Source: Pseudooceanicola nanhaiensis DSM 18065 (GTDB lineage: Bacteria; Pseudomonadota; Alphaproteobacteria; Rhodobacterales; Rhodobacteraceae). From it: a stretch of 64,000 nt of DNA. Position 1 is the first letter of the stretch, and the number at the start of each line of letters is the position of its first letter. The stretch is from positions 62,001-126,000 of the forward strand of contig NZ_JHZF01000011.1 in the NCBI RefSeq assembly GCF_000688295.1. Direction: 5' to 3'. Below, one piece after another: positions 18,873-27,583 of this stretch. The translations under genes were made by a program, and so were the position numbers. A model generated the notes under the pieces. It was not told where the DNA came from. It searched no databases and saw only the letters and a list, made by a program, of their open reading frames with translations.

Positions 18873-19754
18873 TCAGGCGGTCAGGGCAGGGGCATAGGCG
18901 TCGGGGCGCCGGTTGGTGGCGAAATCCCATCTCTCGCGCAGCCGGGCCTGTGCGGCCATGTCGAGATCGGCCGCGACGACCTCGTCGCCCTGGCTTTTCG
19001 CGCGGGTCAGGATCGCGCCGTCCGGCCCGCAGATGAACGACCCGCCGATGAACCGCGTGCCACCCTCGACGCCTGCCTTGCCGGCGGCGATCGCATGGGT
19101 CGCGGTGGAATAGGCGCCGCCGCAGATGGCGAGTTCCGAGGCGCGGCGGGCGCCCTTCAGCGTGCCGCCGGGCATGACGGGGGTGTTGTAGCCGACGCAG
19201 ATCAGATCGGCCCCGTTCAGGCTGAGCGAACGATAGCTCTCGGGGAAGCGCCGGTCGTAGCAGATCAGCCCGCCCGCCTTCACCGCGCCCATGTCGAAGG
19301 CCGCGAAGGGCAGGTCGCCCGGGGTGAAGTAGCGCTTCTCGAGGATGTTGAGCGGCTTGTCGGGGTCGGGCGCGACCTTGCCGGGGATGTGGATCTTCCG
19401 GAAGGTGCCCTGGCAGGCGCCTTTGTCATCATAGAAGACCATCGCGTTGAAGAGCCCCTCGTTCGTCTGCTCGGCGAAGGGGATTACGATGGCCATGCCG
19501 TGGCCCGCGGCGCGTTCCGCGATGGCCTCGACCGCCTGCTTGTTCTCGGGGACCGAGGTGAAGGGCGTGAGGTCCTGCCGGACGGCGGCCGCGAAATAGG
19601 GGGTGAGCGCCAGTTCAGGCAGGACGGCCAGCGTGACCTTGTCCCGCGCGGCCGCGTCGATCAGGTCGAGGATGCGCGCGGCCGTCGTCGCGATGGTGGC
19701 GGAGGCGGGGCCGAGTTGCAGGGCCGCCGCGCGGATCGGGGAGGGGCTGGTCAT
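18873..19754 (-). CDS. Carbon-nitrogen hydrolase (nitrilase superfamily)
   Basis: This 293-residue enzyme carries the Glu-Lys-Cys triad of the superfamily: Glu47 in LPELAL, Lys120 in FRKIHIPG and Cys165 in GLICYDRRFPE. The last motif (CYDxRFPE) is usual in N-carbamoylamino acid amidohydrolase and omega-amidase branches. No signal peptide is seen. It starts 9 bp after the isochorismatase-family gene. In the island it could remove a carbamoyl or amide group produced after ring cleavage. Specificity cannot be read from the sequence. Confidence 0.88.
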   Translation of the reverse strand: MTSPSPIRAAALQLGPASATIATTAARILDLIDAAARDKVTLAVLPELALTPYFAAAVRQDLTPFTSVPENKQAVEAIAERAAGHGMAIVIPFAEQTNEGLFNAMVFYDDKGACQGTFRKIHIPGKVAPDPDKPLNILEKRYFTPGDLPFAAFDMGAVKAGGLICYDRRFPESYRSLSLNGADLICVGYNTPVMPGGTLKGARRASELAICGGAYSTATHAIAAGKAGVEGGTRFIGGSFICGPDGAILTRAKSQGDEVVAADLDMAAQARLRERWDFATNRRPDAYAPALTA

Positions 19755-19763
19755 GGCGGCCGC

Positions 19764-20453
19764 TCAGGCGGTGGCGAGCTTGGCGGGCGCGGGCGCGCCG
19801 ATGATCGAGAGCGCCTCGGCCTCGTCGATCACGTTGCAGATCTTGAACTGCATGTCGAAGAGGGCGGCGGCGTGGCTCATCTCGATCCGGTCGAAGACGC
19901 CCTCCTCGACGACGCTCATCCTGAAGCCCGCGCCCGCGCCGTCGACGCAGGTGGCGCGCACGCAGCCCGAGGTGGAATTGCCGACGACGATCAGCCCGTC
20001 GATTTGCAGTTCGTTCAGGATGAGGGGCAGGTTCGTGTAGGCGAAGCAGCTCGGGGTCTGTTTCTCGACCAGGATGTCGCCCGCTTGCATGGCGACCTCG
20101 GCCGGGACCTCGGAACGGGGGTCGGTCTCGGAGAAGACGCCTTCCTTCGCGCGCGCCATGCCGGTGTATCCATGGAAGATGTGCTTGGAGTAGATCACCG
20201 GCATCCCGACCTCGCGCGCGGCGGCGAGGAGGCGTTGCTGCACCGGGATCGCCTTCCAGGCATGGGGCCCGCAGGCGCCGGGATAGCGGTCGAGCTGCTC
20301 GTGGATCGGCATGTCCTCGCCGCAGGCGGTGACCTGCATGTCGATGACGAGGAGGGCGATGTTCTCGCCCGGGCCTGACGGCTCGCGGAGGTTGCGTTTC
20401 GCGATGACCTTCTTGTCGTCCTCGGTGAGGAATTTGTCCCAGACGCGCGCCAT
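19764..20453 (-). CDS. Isochorismatase-family cysteine hydrolase
   Basis: The 229-residue protein starts at 20453, behind an AAGGAG site; an in-frame ATG at 20480 has none. The Asp-Lys-Cys triad is Asp38 in LLVIDMQ, Lys131 in EKQTPSCF and Cys164 in NSTSGCVRATCVDG, with the TSGCVR nucleophile loop of N-carbamoylsarcosine amidase, maleamate amidase and RutB-type (ureidoacrylate) amidohydrolases. It heads an operon with the nitrilase-family and MFS genes. An operator-like dyad lies 85 bp upstream. Given the RutA-like enzymes nearby, a RutB-like role is plausible, though the substrate may differ from uracil products. Confidence 0.88.
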   Translation of the reverse strand: MARVWDKFLTEDDKKVIAKRNLREPSGPGENIALLVIDMQVTACGEDMPIHEQLDRYPGACGPHAWKAIPVQQRLLAAAREVGMPVIYSKHIFHGYTGMARAKEGVFSETDPRSEVPAEVAMQAGDILVEKQTPSCFAYTNLPLILNELQIDGLIVVGNSTSGCVRATCVDGAGAGFRMSVVEEGVFDRIEMSHAAALFDMQFKICNVIDEAEALSIIGAPAPAKLATA

Positions 20454-20537
20454 GGTGGTCTCCTTTTTGAAAGGTTTCACGGGGAGCGTAGGGGGTGGGG
20501 CCGCGGCGTGCCTAATGCAGAAAATTCGGATGGGGGG

Positions 20538-20550
20538 TGAGAAAAGGTCA
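20538..20550 (-). promoter_or_regulatory. Putative LysR-type operator upstream of isochorismatase operon
   Basis: TGAGAAAAGGTCA is a T-N11-A dyad with TGA/TCA arms, 85 bp upstream of the isochorismatase-family start, the same distance as at the flavin reductase gene. Confidence 0.5.
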
Positions 20551-20645
20551 CCTCGGGCGGTGGGTTTGACGTGGCGCCGGGCCCTCCGCGCGAGGCGTCC
20601 TTCCGATTGAGCTTGTTGCCATGTCCGGAATCAAGCCCGAAGGGC

Positions 20646-20790
20646 GCCGGACAAGCGCCGGCCCGTCCGCACGGGCTGGCGCTTCGGTGACGTCGGCGCC
20701 GAGTGTCGGCATGAGAGCTGCCACGGCTGGCATAAAGCGCGAGGCTCGGAGATCCGGCCGCGCCATCCCACGGGCCGGCGCTTGTCCGGC
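20646..20790. repeat. 20-bp perfect inverted repeat with 105-bp spacer
   Basis: The sequence at 20646-20665 (GCCGGACAAGCGCCGGCCCG) is repeated as its exact reverse complement at 20771-20790. A related sequence with GGGCCGGCGCTT occurs at 27477-27494. This may be a dispersed intergenic palindromic element; no transposase is near. Confidence 0.6.
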
Positions 20791-20983
20791 TTGCGCCCGT
20801 GGGGAGGGGGCATGGTGTGCGCGAGCACGCTGCCAAGGGAAACGCTGCGCGCGATGCCACTGCCATGCGCCGCCCGCCAGTCCGGGACGGTAGGCCGGTC
20901 CTGAGCCCGGCCCACGGAAGGGGGAGGGGCCGAAGCGGCGGGGCGGTCGAGCGTCTTTCCCCCATGACCACCCCGCGGGGCGC

Positions 20984-20996
20984 TGAAATTTCCTCC
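20984..20996 (+). promoter_or_regulatory. Weak LysR-type operator upstream of DHA2 transporter
   Basis: TGAAATTTCCTCC differs at two positions from the site at 12210-12222 (TGAGATTTCCTCA). It lies 94 bp upstream of the MFS start at 21090. The right arm is broken, so this call is weaker than the others. Confidence 0.35.
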
Positions 20997-21089
20997 TGCC
21001 CGGCCAAAACCTTTCTCTTTTGACCCTCGCCTCCTCGCCCGAGCAAACAGGCGCTGCCGGATACCCCCGGTGACAGCGACGGAGAGCCC

Positions 21090-22508
21090 ATGTCCCAGGA
21101 CCTCACCGGCGGACGCCAGATCGCCATTGCCTGCGTGATCGCCTGCGCCTTTCTCATGCAGGGGATCGACACGACCCTCCTGACCATCGCCATTCCGACC
21201 ATCGCGCCGGATCTCGGGGTCTCCTCGCTCATGATGCATTTCGCGGTAACGGCCTACCTGCTGGGCCTCGCCGTCTTCATGCCGGTCTCGGGCTGGTTCG
21301 CCGACCGGTTCGGATCCCGCCGGGTCTTCGCCGCGGCGATCACCGTCTTCGTCCTGGGCTCGGTGCTCGCGGGCCTCTCGCCGACCCTGTCGGCCATGGT
21401 CGCGGCCCGCCTGTTGCAGGGGTTCGGGGGCGCGCTGATGACCCCGGTGGGCCGGCTCATCGTGCTCAGGACCTTCGGACCGGATCGGGTGCTCGACGGG
21501 ATGACGTGGCTCACGATCCCGGTGCTGATCGGCCCGCTCCTCGGGCCCCTGATGGGCGCGATCATCGTCACCTCCTTCGACTGGCGCTGGATCTTCTTCG
21601 TCAACGTCCCGCTCTGCGCCCTGACCCTCGCGCTGACCCGCTGGCTGATCCCCTACGAGCCCGCGCCGGGCGCCGGGCGCTTCGACTGGGGCGGTTTCGC
21701 GCTCGCGGGCCTCGCGCTTGTCCTCTTCCAGCTCGCGGTCGAACACCTGGGCCACCCGCTCTTCGCCGGGGCCTTCGGTACGCTCTTCCTGCTGGGCGCG
21801 GCGCTGGCGGTCTTCCAGCTCTACCGCCGCCATGCCCGCCGCCATCCGTCCCCGGCCCTGGACCTGAGGCTCTTCCGGCTGCGCCCCTTCGCGACCGGCG
21901 TGATCGCGGGCGGGATCGGCCGGGTGGGGCTCAACTCGCTCGCCTTCCTGCTGCCGGTGATGTTCCAGCTCGGCATGGGCATGTCGCCGATCCGGGCGGG
22001 GGTCTATGCCTCGGCGGCGGCCCTCGGCGCCTTCGCGGCGAAGCCGCTCCTGCGGCGGATGATCCGGACCTTCGGCTATGCCGCCGTGATCTCCTGCCTC
22101 GCGGTGGCGGGCTCGCTCCTGCTGGCGGGCTTCGCGCTGTTCGATCCGGCGATGGCGGGGCTGATCGTTGCGCCCTACGTCGTGGCCTCGGGCGCGGTCA
22201 AAACGATGCATTTCAATGCAGTCAACACGCTGACCTATTCCGGCGTCCCGGCGCCCGAGCTCAGCCGGTCGGTGGCCACGGCGGGGGTGTTCCAGCAGCT
22301 TTCCATGGGGCTCGGCATCTCGCTCGGGGCGGCCTTCCTGGCGCTTGTCTCGGGCGGGGCGGAAGCCCTGACCATGCGCGATTTCTCCTTGGTTTTCCTG
22401 ATCATGGCGGTGATCCCGCTGCTCTCTCTCCCGGTGCTCGCGCGGCTTGGGCAGGAGGCGGGGCGCGTGGCGGCGAAGGCGCCCGAGCCCGAGCCCGCCC
22501 GGGCCTGA
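21090..22508 (+). CDS. MFS transporter, DHA2 (EmrB-like, about 14 helices)
   Basis: This 472-residue protein has the DHA2 pattern: FLMQGIDTTLLTIAIPTIA in helix 1, the SGWFADRFGSRRVF loop between helices 2 and 3, and LLQGFGGALMTPVGR plus IGPLLGPLMGAII in helices 4-5. Length and spacing fit about 14 membrane segments. Family members export drugs or toxic organic anions with proton antiport. The gene lies 178 bp upstream of the RutA-like operon on the same strand, with an operator-like site both before it and before the next gene. A role in export of an intermediate, or uptake of the substrate, is inferred. Confidence 0.88.
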   Translation: MSQDLTGGRQIAIACVIACAFLMQGIDTTLLTIAIPTIAPDLGVSSLMMHFAVTAYLLGLAVFMPVSGWFADRFGSRRVFAAAITVFVLGSVLAGLSPTLSAMVAARLLQGFGGALMTPVGRLIVLRTFGPDRVLDGMTWLTIPVLIGPLLGPLMGAIIVTSFDWRWIFFVNVPLCALTLALTRWLIPYEPAPGAGRFDWGGFALAGLALVLFQLAVEHLGHPLFAGAFGTLFLLGAALAVFQLYRRHARRHPSPALDLRLFRLRPFATGVIAGGIGRVGLNSLAFLLPVMFQLGMGMSPIRAGVYASAAALGAFAAKPLLRRMIRTFGYAAVISCLAVAGSLLLAGFALFDPAMAGLIVAPYVVASGAVKTMHFNAVNTLTYSGVPAPELSRSVATAGVFQQLSMGLGISLGAAFLALVSGGAEALTMRDFSLVFLIMAVIPLLSLPVLARLGQEAGRVAAKAPEPEPARA

Positions 22509-22529
22509 GCGTGCCGCGCCGCGGCGAGA

Positions 22530-22542
22530 TGAGAAAAACTCA
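22530..22542 (+). promoter_or_regulatory. Putative LysR-type operator upstream of RutA-like operon
   Basis: TGAGAAAAACTCA has perfect TGAG/CTCA arms around an A5 core, 145 bp upstream of the first RutA-like gene and just after the DHA2 transporter stop. Confidence 0.6.
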
Positions 22543-22686
22543 CCCCGGCGTCAGGAATTAGTCTTTTGCCACGCGCCGCCGACCTGCCGAGACTGAAGCG
22601 GCAAGAACTGCGGCACGACCTCCGGGACGCGCATGCGTCTGATCCCTCGGCGCGACCCGGACCGCCCCCTCAAGGAGACCTATCCC

Positions 22687-23790
22687 ATGACCCAGATCGG
22701 CGTTTTCATTCCCATCGGAAGCCGGGGCTGGCTGATTTCGACCACCTCGCCGAAGACCATGCCGAGCTTCGATCTCAACCGGACCATCGTCCAGCGCGCC
22801 GAGCATTACGGGCTCGATTTCGCGCTCTCGATGATCAAGCTGCGCGGCTACAACGGCCCGTCGGAATACTGGGTCCACAATCTCGAGAGCTTCACGCTGA
22901 TGGCCGGCATCGCCGCCGTCACCAAGCGGATCCAGCTCTTCGCCTCCACCGCGATCCTGACCCTGCCGCCGGCGCTGACCGCCCGGATGGCGACGACGAT
23001 CGACTCGATCGCGCCGGGCCGCTTCGGGGTGAACATCGTGACCGGCTGGCAGCCGAAGGAATACCAGCAGATGGGGATCGAGCTCACCCAGGAGCATTTC
23101 GCCAACCGCTACGATTACGCCGCCGAATACGTGACCGTGATGCAGGACCTCTGGACGAAGGGCGTGTCGGACTTCCAGGGCAGGTACTTCCAGATGGACG
23201 ATTGCAAGCTCTCGCCGCAGCCCTCGGCGCATATCCCGATCGTGGGGGCGGGGCAGTCCGAGAAGGGGATGGAGTTCGTCGCCAAGCACGGGGATTTCAA
23301 CTTCGTGGGCGCGGGCGGTCCGGGCAAGGACATCAACGTGACGGACGGGCTGCGCGAGACCGTCGGCCGGGTCGAGGCCGCGGCGCAGAAGTTCGGCCGC
23401 GATACGGGGGCCTTCACGCTCCTGATGGTGATCGCCGACCGGACCGAGGAGATGGCCTGGGCCAAGTGGGAGCACTACAAGACCGGCACCGATATCGAGG
23501 CGTTGGAATGGCAGGCCATGCAGGCCGGTGCCGATACGGTCGCCAAGGAGGGCTCCACCGCCGCGGGGCTCAAGCGCGGTATCCAGAACCCGCAGCCGAC
23601 GGGGCTTTTGAAGCTGATCGGCTCCTACGAACAGGTCGCCCAGATGCTGGACGAGATCGCGGGCACCCCGGGGCTCAAGGGCATCATGCTGACCTTCGAC
23701 GATTTCGTCGTCGGCATCGAGCAGTTCGGCGAACACATCCAGCCGCTGATGAGATCGCGCCAGCCGAAGCTGCTGGCGGCGGCCGAGTGA
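22687..23790 (+). CDS. RutA-like flavin-dependent monooxygenase 1
   Basis: This 367-residue protein starts at 22687 behind AAGGAGA; a longer frame from 22633 lacks such a site. It matches the RutA branch of the bacterial luciferase-like family throughout: [56 protein letters not shown] and the C-terminal FGEHIQPLM. Asn116, in the FGVN(I/L)VTGW motif, is the conserved residue linked in RutA to O2 activation and the flavin-N5-peroxide. RutA opens the uracil ring between N3 and C4 using reduced FMN from RutF. Here the segment after KEYQQMG reads IELTQEHF rather than the WPGDDYF of RutA, so a different substrate is likely. It is first of three tandem paralogues. Confidence 0.88.
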   Translation: MTQIGVFIPIGSRGWLISTTSPKTMPSFDLNRTIVQRAEHYGLDFALSMIKLRGYNGPSEYWVHNLESFTLMAGIAAVTKRIQLFASTAILTLPPALTARMATTIDSIAPGRFGVNIVTGWQPKEYQQMGIELTQEHFANRYDYAAEYVTVMQDLWTKGVSDFQGRYFQMDDCKLSPQPSAHIPIVGAGQSEKGMEFVAKHGDFNFVGAGGPGKDINVTDGLRETVGRVEAAAQKFGRDTGAFTLLMVIADRTEEMAWAKWEHYKTGTDIEALEWQAMQAGADTVAKEGSTAAGLKRGIQNPQPTGLLKLIGSYEQVAQMLDEIAGTPGLKGIMLTFDDFVVGIEQFGEHIQPLMRSRQPKLLAAAE

Positions 23791-23796
23791 CCCCCG

Positions 23797-23815
23797 CCGC
23801 CCGGACCCCGGGCGG
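23797..23815 (+). other. Hairpin between RutA-like genes 1 and 2
   Basis: CCGCCCGG and CCGGGCGG form a perfect 8-bp stem around a 3-nt loop, 6 nt after the stop of the first paralogue. No T-run follows. Confidence 0.55.
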
Positions 23816-23845
23816 TCCCTCCCATGCCATGGAAGGCAGAGACAG

Positions 23846-24964
23846 ATGACCAAGATCGGTGTTTTCGTTCCCATCGGGTCGCGCGGGTGGTTCATGTCGA
23901 CCACCGCGCCCAAGACCGAACCCACCTTCGACCTGAACAAGACCATCGTGCAGCGGGCCGAGCATTACGGCATGGATTTCGCGCTGGCGATGGTGAAGTT
24001 CCGCGGCTTCGACGGGCCCTCGGAATACTGGGTCCGCAACCTCGAGCCCTTCACCCTGATGGCGGGCATCGCGGCGGTGACCTCGAAGATCAAGCTCTAT
24101 GCCTCGATCCCGCTGCTGATCACGCCCCCGGCGCTCGCCGCGCGAATGGCGACGACCATCGATTCCATCGCGCCGGGCCGCTTCGGGGTGAACATCGTCA
24201 CCGGCTGGCAGCCCAAGGAATACCAGCAGATGGGTCTCTGGCCCGGCGATGAGTGGTTCGCCAAGCGCTACGAATACGCGACCGAATACGTCACCGTCAT
24301 GAAGGAGCTCTGGGAGACCGGCGTCTCGAACTTCAGGGGAGAATTCTTCCAGATGGACGATTGCAAGCTCAGCCCGCAACCGTCGAGCAAGATCGAGATC
24401 GTCTCGGCCAACTCCTCGGACCGCGGCATGCAGTTCGTGGCCGAGCACGCCGATTACAATTTCGTCGGCGCCGGGCAGGGGATCAACCAGGTCGACCTTT
24501 CGGGCGATCCCGCCGCCCGCCTGATGGCCGCGGCCGACAAGACCGGCCGGGACGTGGGGGCCTATACCCTCGTCACCGTGATCGCCGCGCCGACCGACGA
24601 GATGGCCTTTGCCAAGTGGGACCATTACCGCGCGGGCACCGATATGGAGGCCATCGCCTGGGCCAAGGGCCAGTCCGGCGCGGACACCAAGGCCGCCGAG
24701 AATTCGACCGCCGGGCGCATCGCGCGCAATGCCGAGGCGCAGCTGAAGGACCCGTCGAAGGCGATGCCGAACGGCGGCTTCAAGCTGATCGGCTCCTACG
24801 AGAAGGTCGCCGAGATGCTCGACCAGATCGGCTCCACCCCCGGCATCAAGGGCATCATGCTGATCTTCGACGATTTCATCGCCGGGATCGAACAATTCGG
24901 CGAGCATATCCAGCCGCTGATGAAGACCCGCAACGCACCCGCGCTTGCCACCGCCGCCGCGTAG
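23846..24964 (+). CDS. RutA-like flavin-dependent monooxygenase 2
   Basis: This 372-residue paralogue keeps the RutA frame (IGVFVPIGSRGWFMS, RFGVNIVTGWQPKEYQQMG with Asn116, FGEHIQPLM) and has WPGDEWF as in RutA. The strand that lines the pocket differs: ASIPLLITPPA replaces [11 protein letters not shown] of the two other copies, and NLEPFTLM replaces NLESFTLM. These changes suggest another substrate or a different step. It follows gene 1 by 55 bp, with a hairpin in the gap. Confidence 0.87.
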   Translation: MTKIGVFVPIGSRGWFMSTTAPKTEPTFDLNKTIVQRAEHYGMDFALAMVKFRGFDGPSEYWVRNLEPFTLMAGIAAVTSKIKLYASIPLLITPPALAARMATTIDSIAPGRFGVNIVTGWQPKEYQQMGLWPGDEWFAKRYEYATEYVTVMKELWETGVSNFRGEFFQMDDCKLSPQPSSKIEIVSANSSDRGMQFVAEHADYNFVGAGQGINQVDLSGDPAARLMAAADKTGRDVGAYTLVTVIAAPTDEMAFAKWDHYRAGTDMEAIAWAKGQSGADTKAAENSTAGRIARNAEAQLKDPSKAMPNGGFKLIGSYEKVAEMLDQIGSTPGIKGIMLIFDDFIAGIEQFGEHIQPLMKTRNAPALATAAA

Positions 24965-24976
24965 GCGCCATCGCCA

Positions 24977-24998
24977 CGGCCGCCCCTGAGAGCGGCCG
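24977..24998 (+). other. Hairpin between RutA-like genes 2 and 3
   Basis: CGGCCGC and GCGGCCG form a 7-bp stem around an 8-nt loop in the 63-bp gap. No T-run follows. Confidence 0.45.
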
Positions 24999-25027
24999 GG
25001 CCCATCCACACAAGGGGAGTTCCACAG

Positions 25028-26113
25028 ATGCAAATGGGCGTATTCATCCCGATCGGGAACAACGGCTGGCTGATCTCGAAATCCAGCCCGCAATACATGC
25101 CGAGCTTCGAGCTCAACAAGCTGATCGTGCAGAAGGCCGAGGGCTACGGGCTCGACTTCGCGCTCTCGATGATCAAGCTGCGCGGCTTCGGCGGCGAGAC
25201 GGAGTTCTGGGACCACAACCTCGAGAGCTTCACGCTGATGTCGGCGCTGGCCGCGGTGACGACGAAGATCAAGCTCTTCGCCTCGACCGCGATCCTGACC
25301 CTGCCGCCGGCGATCGTCGCGCGGATGGCCTCGACCATCTCCTCGGTCGCGCCGGGGCGCTTCGGGATCAACGTCGTGACCGGCTGGGCCAAGGGGGAAT
25401 ACACCCAGATGGGGATCTGGCCCGGCGACGATTACTTCGGCCACCGCTACGATTACGCCAGCGAATACGTGCAGGTGATGAAGGAGCTCTGGGCGGACGG
25501 CGCGTCCGACTTCAAGGGCGAGTTCTTCCGGATGGAGGATTGCAGGCTCTCCCCCGCGCCCGAGGGCAAGGTCGAGATCGTGGCCGCCGGCCAGTCCGAC
25601 CGGGGGATGGAATTCGCCGCCGCCTACACGGATTATTCCTTCGTTCTGGGCTCGGGCGTCAACACGCCCAAGGCCTTCGCGCCGACCTGCGAGCGGCTGG
25701 TCGCGGCGGCCGAGACGACCGGGCGGGACGTGGGGGCCTATGTCCTCTTCATGGTCATCGCGGACGAGACCGACGAGGCGGCCATGGCGAAATGGCACGA
25801 TTACCACGACAATGCCGACCAGGAGGCGCTCTCCTACATGGGGGTCGAGGGCTCGGCGGATACATCGGCGGGCGAGAACTCCACCGCAAAGTCGATCAAT
25901 CTTCCCGAGGGGGCGGTGAACTTCAACATGGGGACCATCGTCGGCTCCTACGAGAGCGTCGCGAAGATGCTCGACGAGGCGGCGAGCGTGCCGGGCGTGA
26001 AGGGCATCATGATGACCTTCGACGATTTCGTGATCGGGATGGACCAGTTCGGCCAGCGCATCCAGCCGCTGATGCAAAGCCGCGCCGAGGCCGCGGCCTC
26101 CGTCGCCGCCTGA
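25028..26113 (+). CDS. RutA-like flavin-dependent monooxygenase 3 (closest to RutA)
   Basis: This 361-residue protein is the copy most like E. coli Rut[56 protein letters not shown], and [10 protein letters not shown], all as in RutA, with the conserved Asn115 in [10 protein letters not shown]. It may be a true pyrimidine-type amide monooxygenase, but rutC, rutD and rutE are not seen in the window. The gene is third in the tandem row, begins behind an AAGGGGAG site, and is followed after a hairpin by an amidase gene. Confidence 0.88.
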   Translation: MQMGVFIPIGNNGWLISKSSPQYMPSFELNKLIVQKAEGYGLDFALSMIKLRGFGGETEFWDHNLESFTLMSALAAVTTKIKLFASTAILTLPPAIVARMASTISSVAPGRFGINVVTGWAKGEYTQMGIWPGDDYFGHRYDYASEYVQVMKELWADGASDFKGEFFRMEDCRLSPAPEGKVEIVAAGQSDRGMEFAAAYTDYSFVLGSGVNTPKAFAPTCERLVAAAETTGRDVGAYVLFMVIADETDEAAMAKWHDYHDNADQEALSYMGVEGSADTSAGENSTAKSINLPEGAVNFNMGTIVGSYESVAKMLDEAASVPGVKGIMMTFDDFVIGMDQFGQRIQPLMQSRAEAAASVAA

Positions 26114-26120
26114 AGGGCAG

Positions 26121-26141
26121 GGCCGGGCATTGCGCCCGGCC
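26121..26141 (+). other. Hairpin between RutA-like gene 3 and amidase
   Basis: GGCCGGGC and GCCCGGCC form a perfect 8-bp stem around a 5-nt loop, filling most of the 30-bp gap. The stem ends 2 nt before the amidase ATG and could occlude its ribosome-binding site. Confidence 0.55.
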
Positions 26142-26143
26142 GT

Positions 26144-27457
26144 ATGAGCATGGACATCGCCGCCTCCCCGTCGCCCGCCACGCTGACCGCCAGCGAGGCG
26201 CGCCGCCAGATCCGCGCCGGGGGGCTGACGCCTCTGGCCCTGACGCAGGCCTGCCTCGCCCGGATCGCCGGGCGCGACCGGGCGGTCCGCGCCTGGATCA
26301 CCGTGAACCCCGCCGTGGAAGCGCAGGCGGCGGCGGTCGTCGCGGAGGACCCGCGCCCGCTCGCCGGGATCCCGGTGGGGATCAAGGACATGATCGAGAC
26401 GGCGGAGCTGCCGACCACGCACAACTCGCCGCTCTACGGGACCAACCGCCCCGCCAACGATGCGCCCTGCGTCGAGATCCTCAAGGCCGCGGGGGCGCTG
26501 GTGCTGGGCAAGCTCGACACCTCCGAATTCGCCGCCGGGGGGCGGCACGCGGCGACGGTGAACCCGCATGACCTGACGCGGATCCCCGGGGGCTCGTCCT
26601 CGGGCTCCGCCGCGGCGGTGGCGGACGGGCATGTGCCCCTGGCCCTGGGGACGCAGACCGGAGGCTCGACGATCCGCCCTGCCGCCTATTGCGGGGTGAC
26701 GGCGCTGAAACCCTCATGGGGGTTGATCTCGACCGAAGGGGTGAAACGCTACGCGGTGAGCTTCGACACGGTGGGTCTGTTCGCCCGCGCGGTGGAGGAC
26801 CTCCAGCTGCTGGCCGACGTCTTCAACCTGCCCGAGGCGCCCGCGGCCGCGCCGGGGCGGCTGCGGCTGGGGCTTTGCCGGACACCCTATTTCGACCGGG
26901 CGGAGCCCGAGACGGTGGCGATGTTCGACCAACTCGAGGGTCTGCTGGCCCCCGTGGCCGACCTCGTGCCCTTCGAGGCGCCGGAGGGATTCGGGGAGGC
27001 CGACGAGCTCCACCGCTGCGTGATGCATTGCGAGGGGGCGGCGGCGTTCCTGAACCTCGTCCGGACGCGGGGCACCCTGCTGCATGACGATTTCCACGAC
27101 CGGGTGGAGCTTCGGAACGGCTATACCCAGCGTCAGCACTACGAAGCCTACGACCGGCTCGCCCTGATGCGGATCGCGCTGGAGAAACGGATGGCGGGAG
27201 TGGACGCGGTGCTCGCGCCCTCCGCGCCCGGCTACGCGCCGCAATATGTCGAAGGGGTCCGGCCGCGCGAGAACCCGCTCTTCAACGCCTGCTGGACGGC
27301 GATGCAGGTGCCGGTGCTGAACCTGCCGGTGATGGGTCCGGGGGACCACCTGCCTCTGGGCGTCTCGGTGATCGGCCCGCGGGCCGAGGACCGGCGGGTG
27401 CTGGCGATCGGCGCACGGCTCGCGGGGCTGCTGGACCGGCGGGGCGCGGCGGGATGA
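26144..27457 (+). CDS. Amidase signature family hydrolase (second copy)
   Basis: This 437-residue enzyme has the amidase triad: Lys81 in VGIKDMI, the loop PGGSSSGSAAA near 148-157 and nucleophile Ser175 in GTQTGGSTIRPAA. It resembles the amidase at 10850-12130 in order and motifs, so the two are paralogues. It is the last gene of the RutA-like operon. No strong ribosome-binding site precedes the ATG at 26144; the in-frame ATG at 26150 is an alternative. It may act on the ring-opened amide. Confidence 0.9.
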   Translation: MSMDIAASPSPATLTASEARRQIRAGGLTPLALTQACLARIAGRDRAVRAWITVNPAVEAQAAAVVAEDPRPLAGIPVGIKDMIETAELPTTHNSPLYGTNRPANDAPCVEILKAAGALVLGKLDTSEFAAGGRHAATVNPHDLTRIPGGSSSGSAAAVADGHVPLALGTQTGGSTIRPAAYCGVTALKPSWGLISTEGVKRYAVSFDTVGLFARAVEDLQLLADVFNLPEAPAAAPGRLRLGLCRTPYFDRAEPETVAMFDQLEGLLAPVADLVPFEAPEGFGEADELHRCVMHCEGAAAFLNLVRTRGTLLHDDFHDRVELRNGYTQRQHYEAYDRLALMRIALEKRMAGVDAVLAPSAPGYAPQYVEGVRPRENPLFNACWTAMQVPVLNLPVMGPGDHLPLGVSVIGPRAEDRRVLAIGARLAGLLDRRGAAG

Positions 27458-27477
27458 CCCTCACCCCGGGTCGCCGG

Positions 27478-27494
27478 GCCGGCGCTTCGCCGGC
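27478..27494. other. Perfect 7-bp hairpin after amidase gene
   Basis: GCCGGCG-CTT-CGCCGGC lies 20 bp after the amidase stop, between convergent genes. It has only TTT downstream, so termination is possible but weak. The sequence resembles the repeat at 20771-20790. Confidence 0.45.
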
Positions 27495-27583
27495 TTTGCG
27501 GGGAGGATGGTGGGCCAATGGCGCATCCTGCGGCAGGTATCGCCGTGGAAGGGGATGCGAACTGGTGCGGGGCCCGGCTGACC

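Larger units (their letters stand above)
20454..21089. other. 636-bp divergent regulatory gap
   Basis: No coding frame here resembles a gene; open frames on both strands look like GC-driven shadows. The gap holds two operator-like dyads near its ends (20538-20550 and 20984-20996) and a 20-bp perfect inverted repeat (20646-20665 and 20771-20790). The middle is rich in GC palindromes. Confidence 0.6.

Noticed and set aside
22687-26113. A complete rut (uracil) operon
   Set aside because: RutA-, RutB- and RutF-like genes exist, but rutC, rutD, rutE and rutG-type genes were not found and the order differs.
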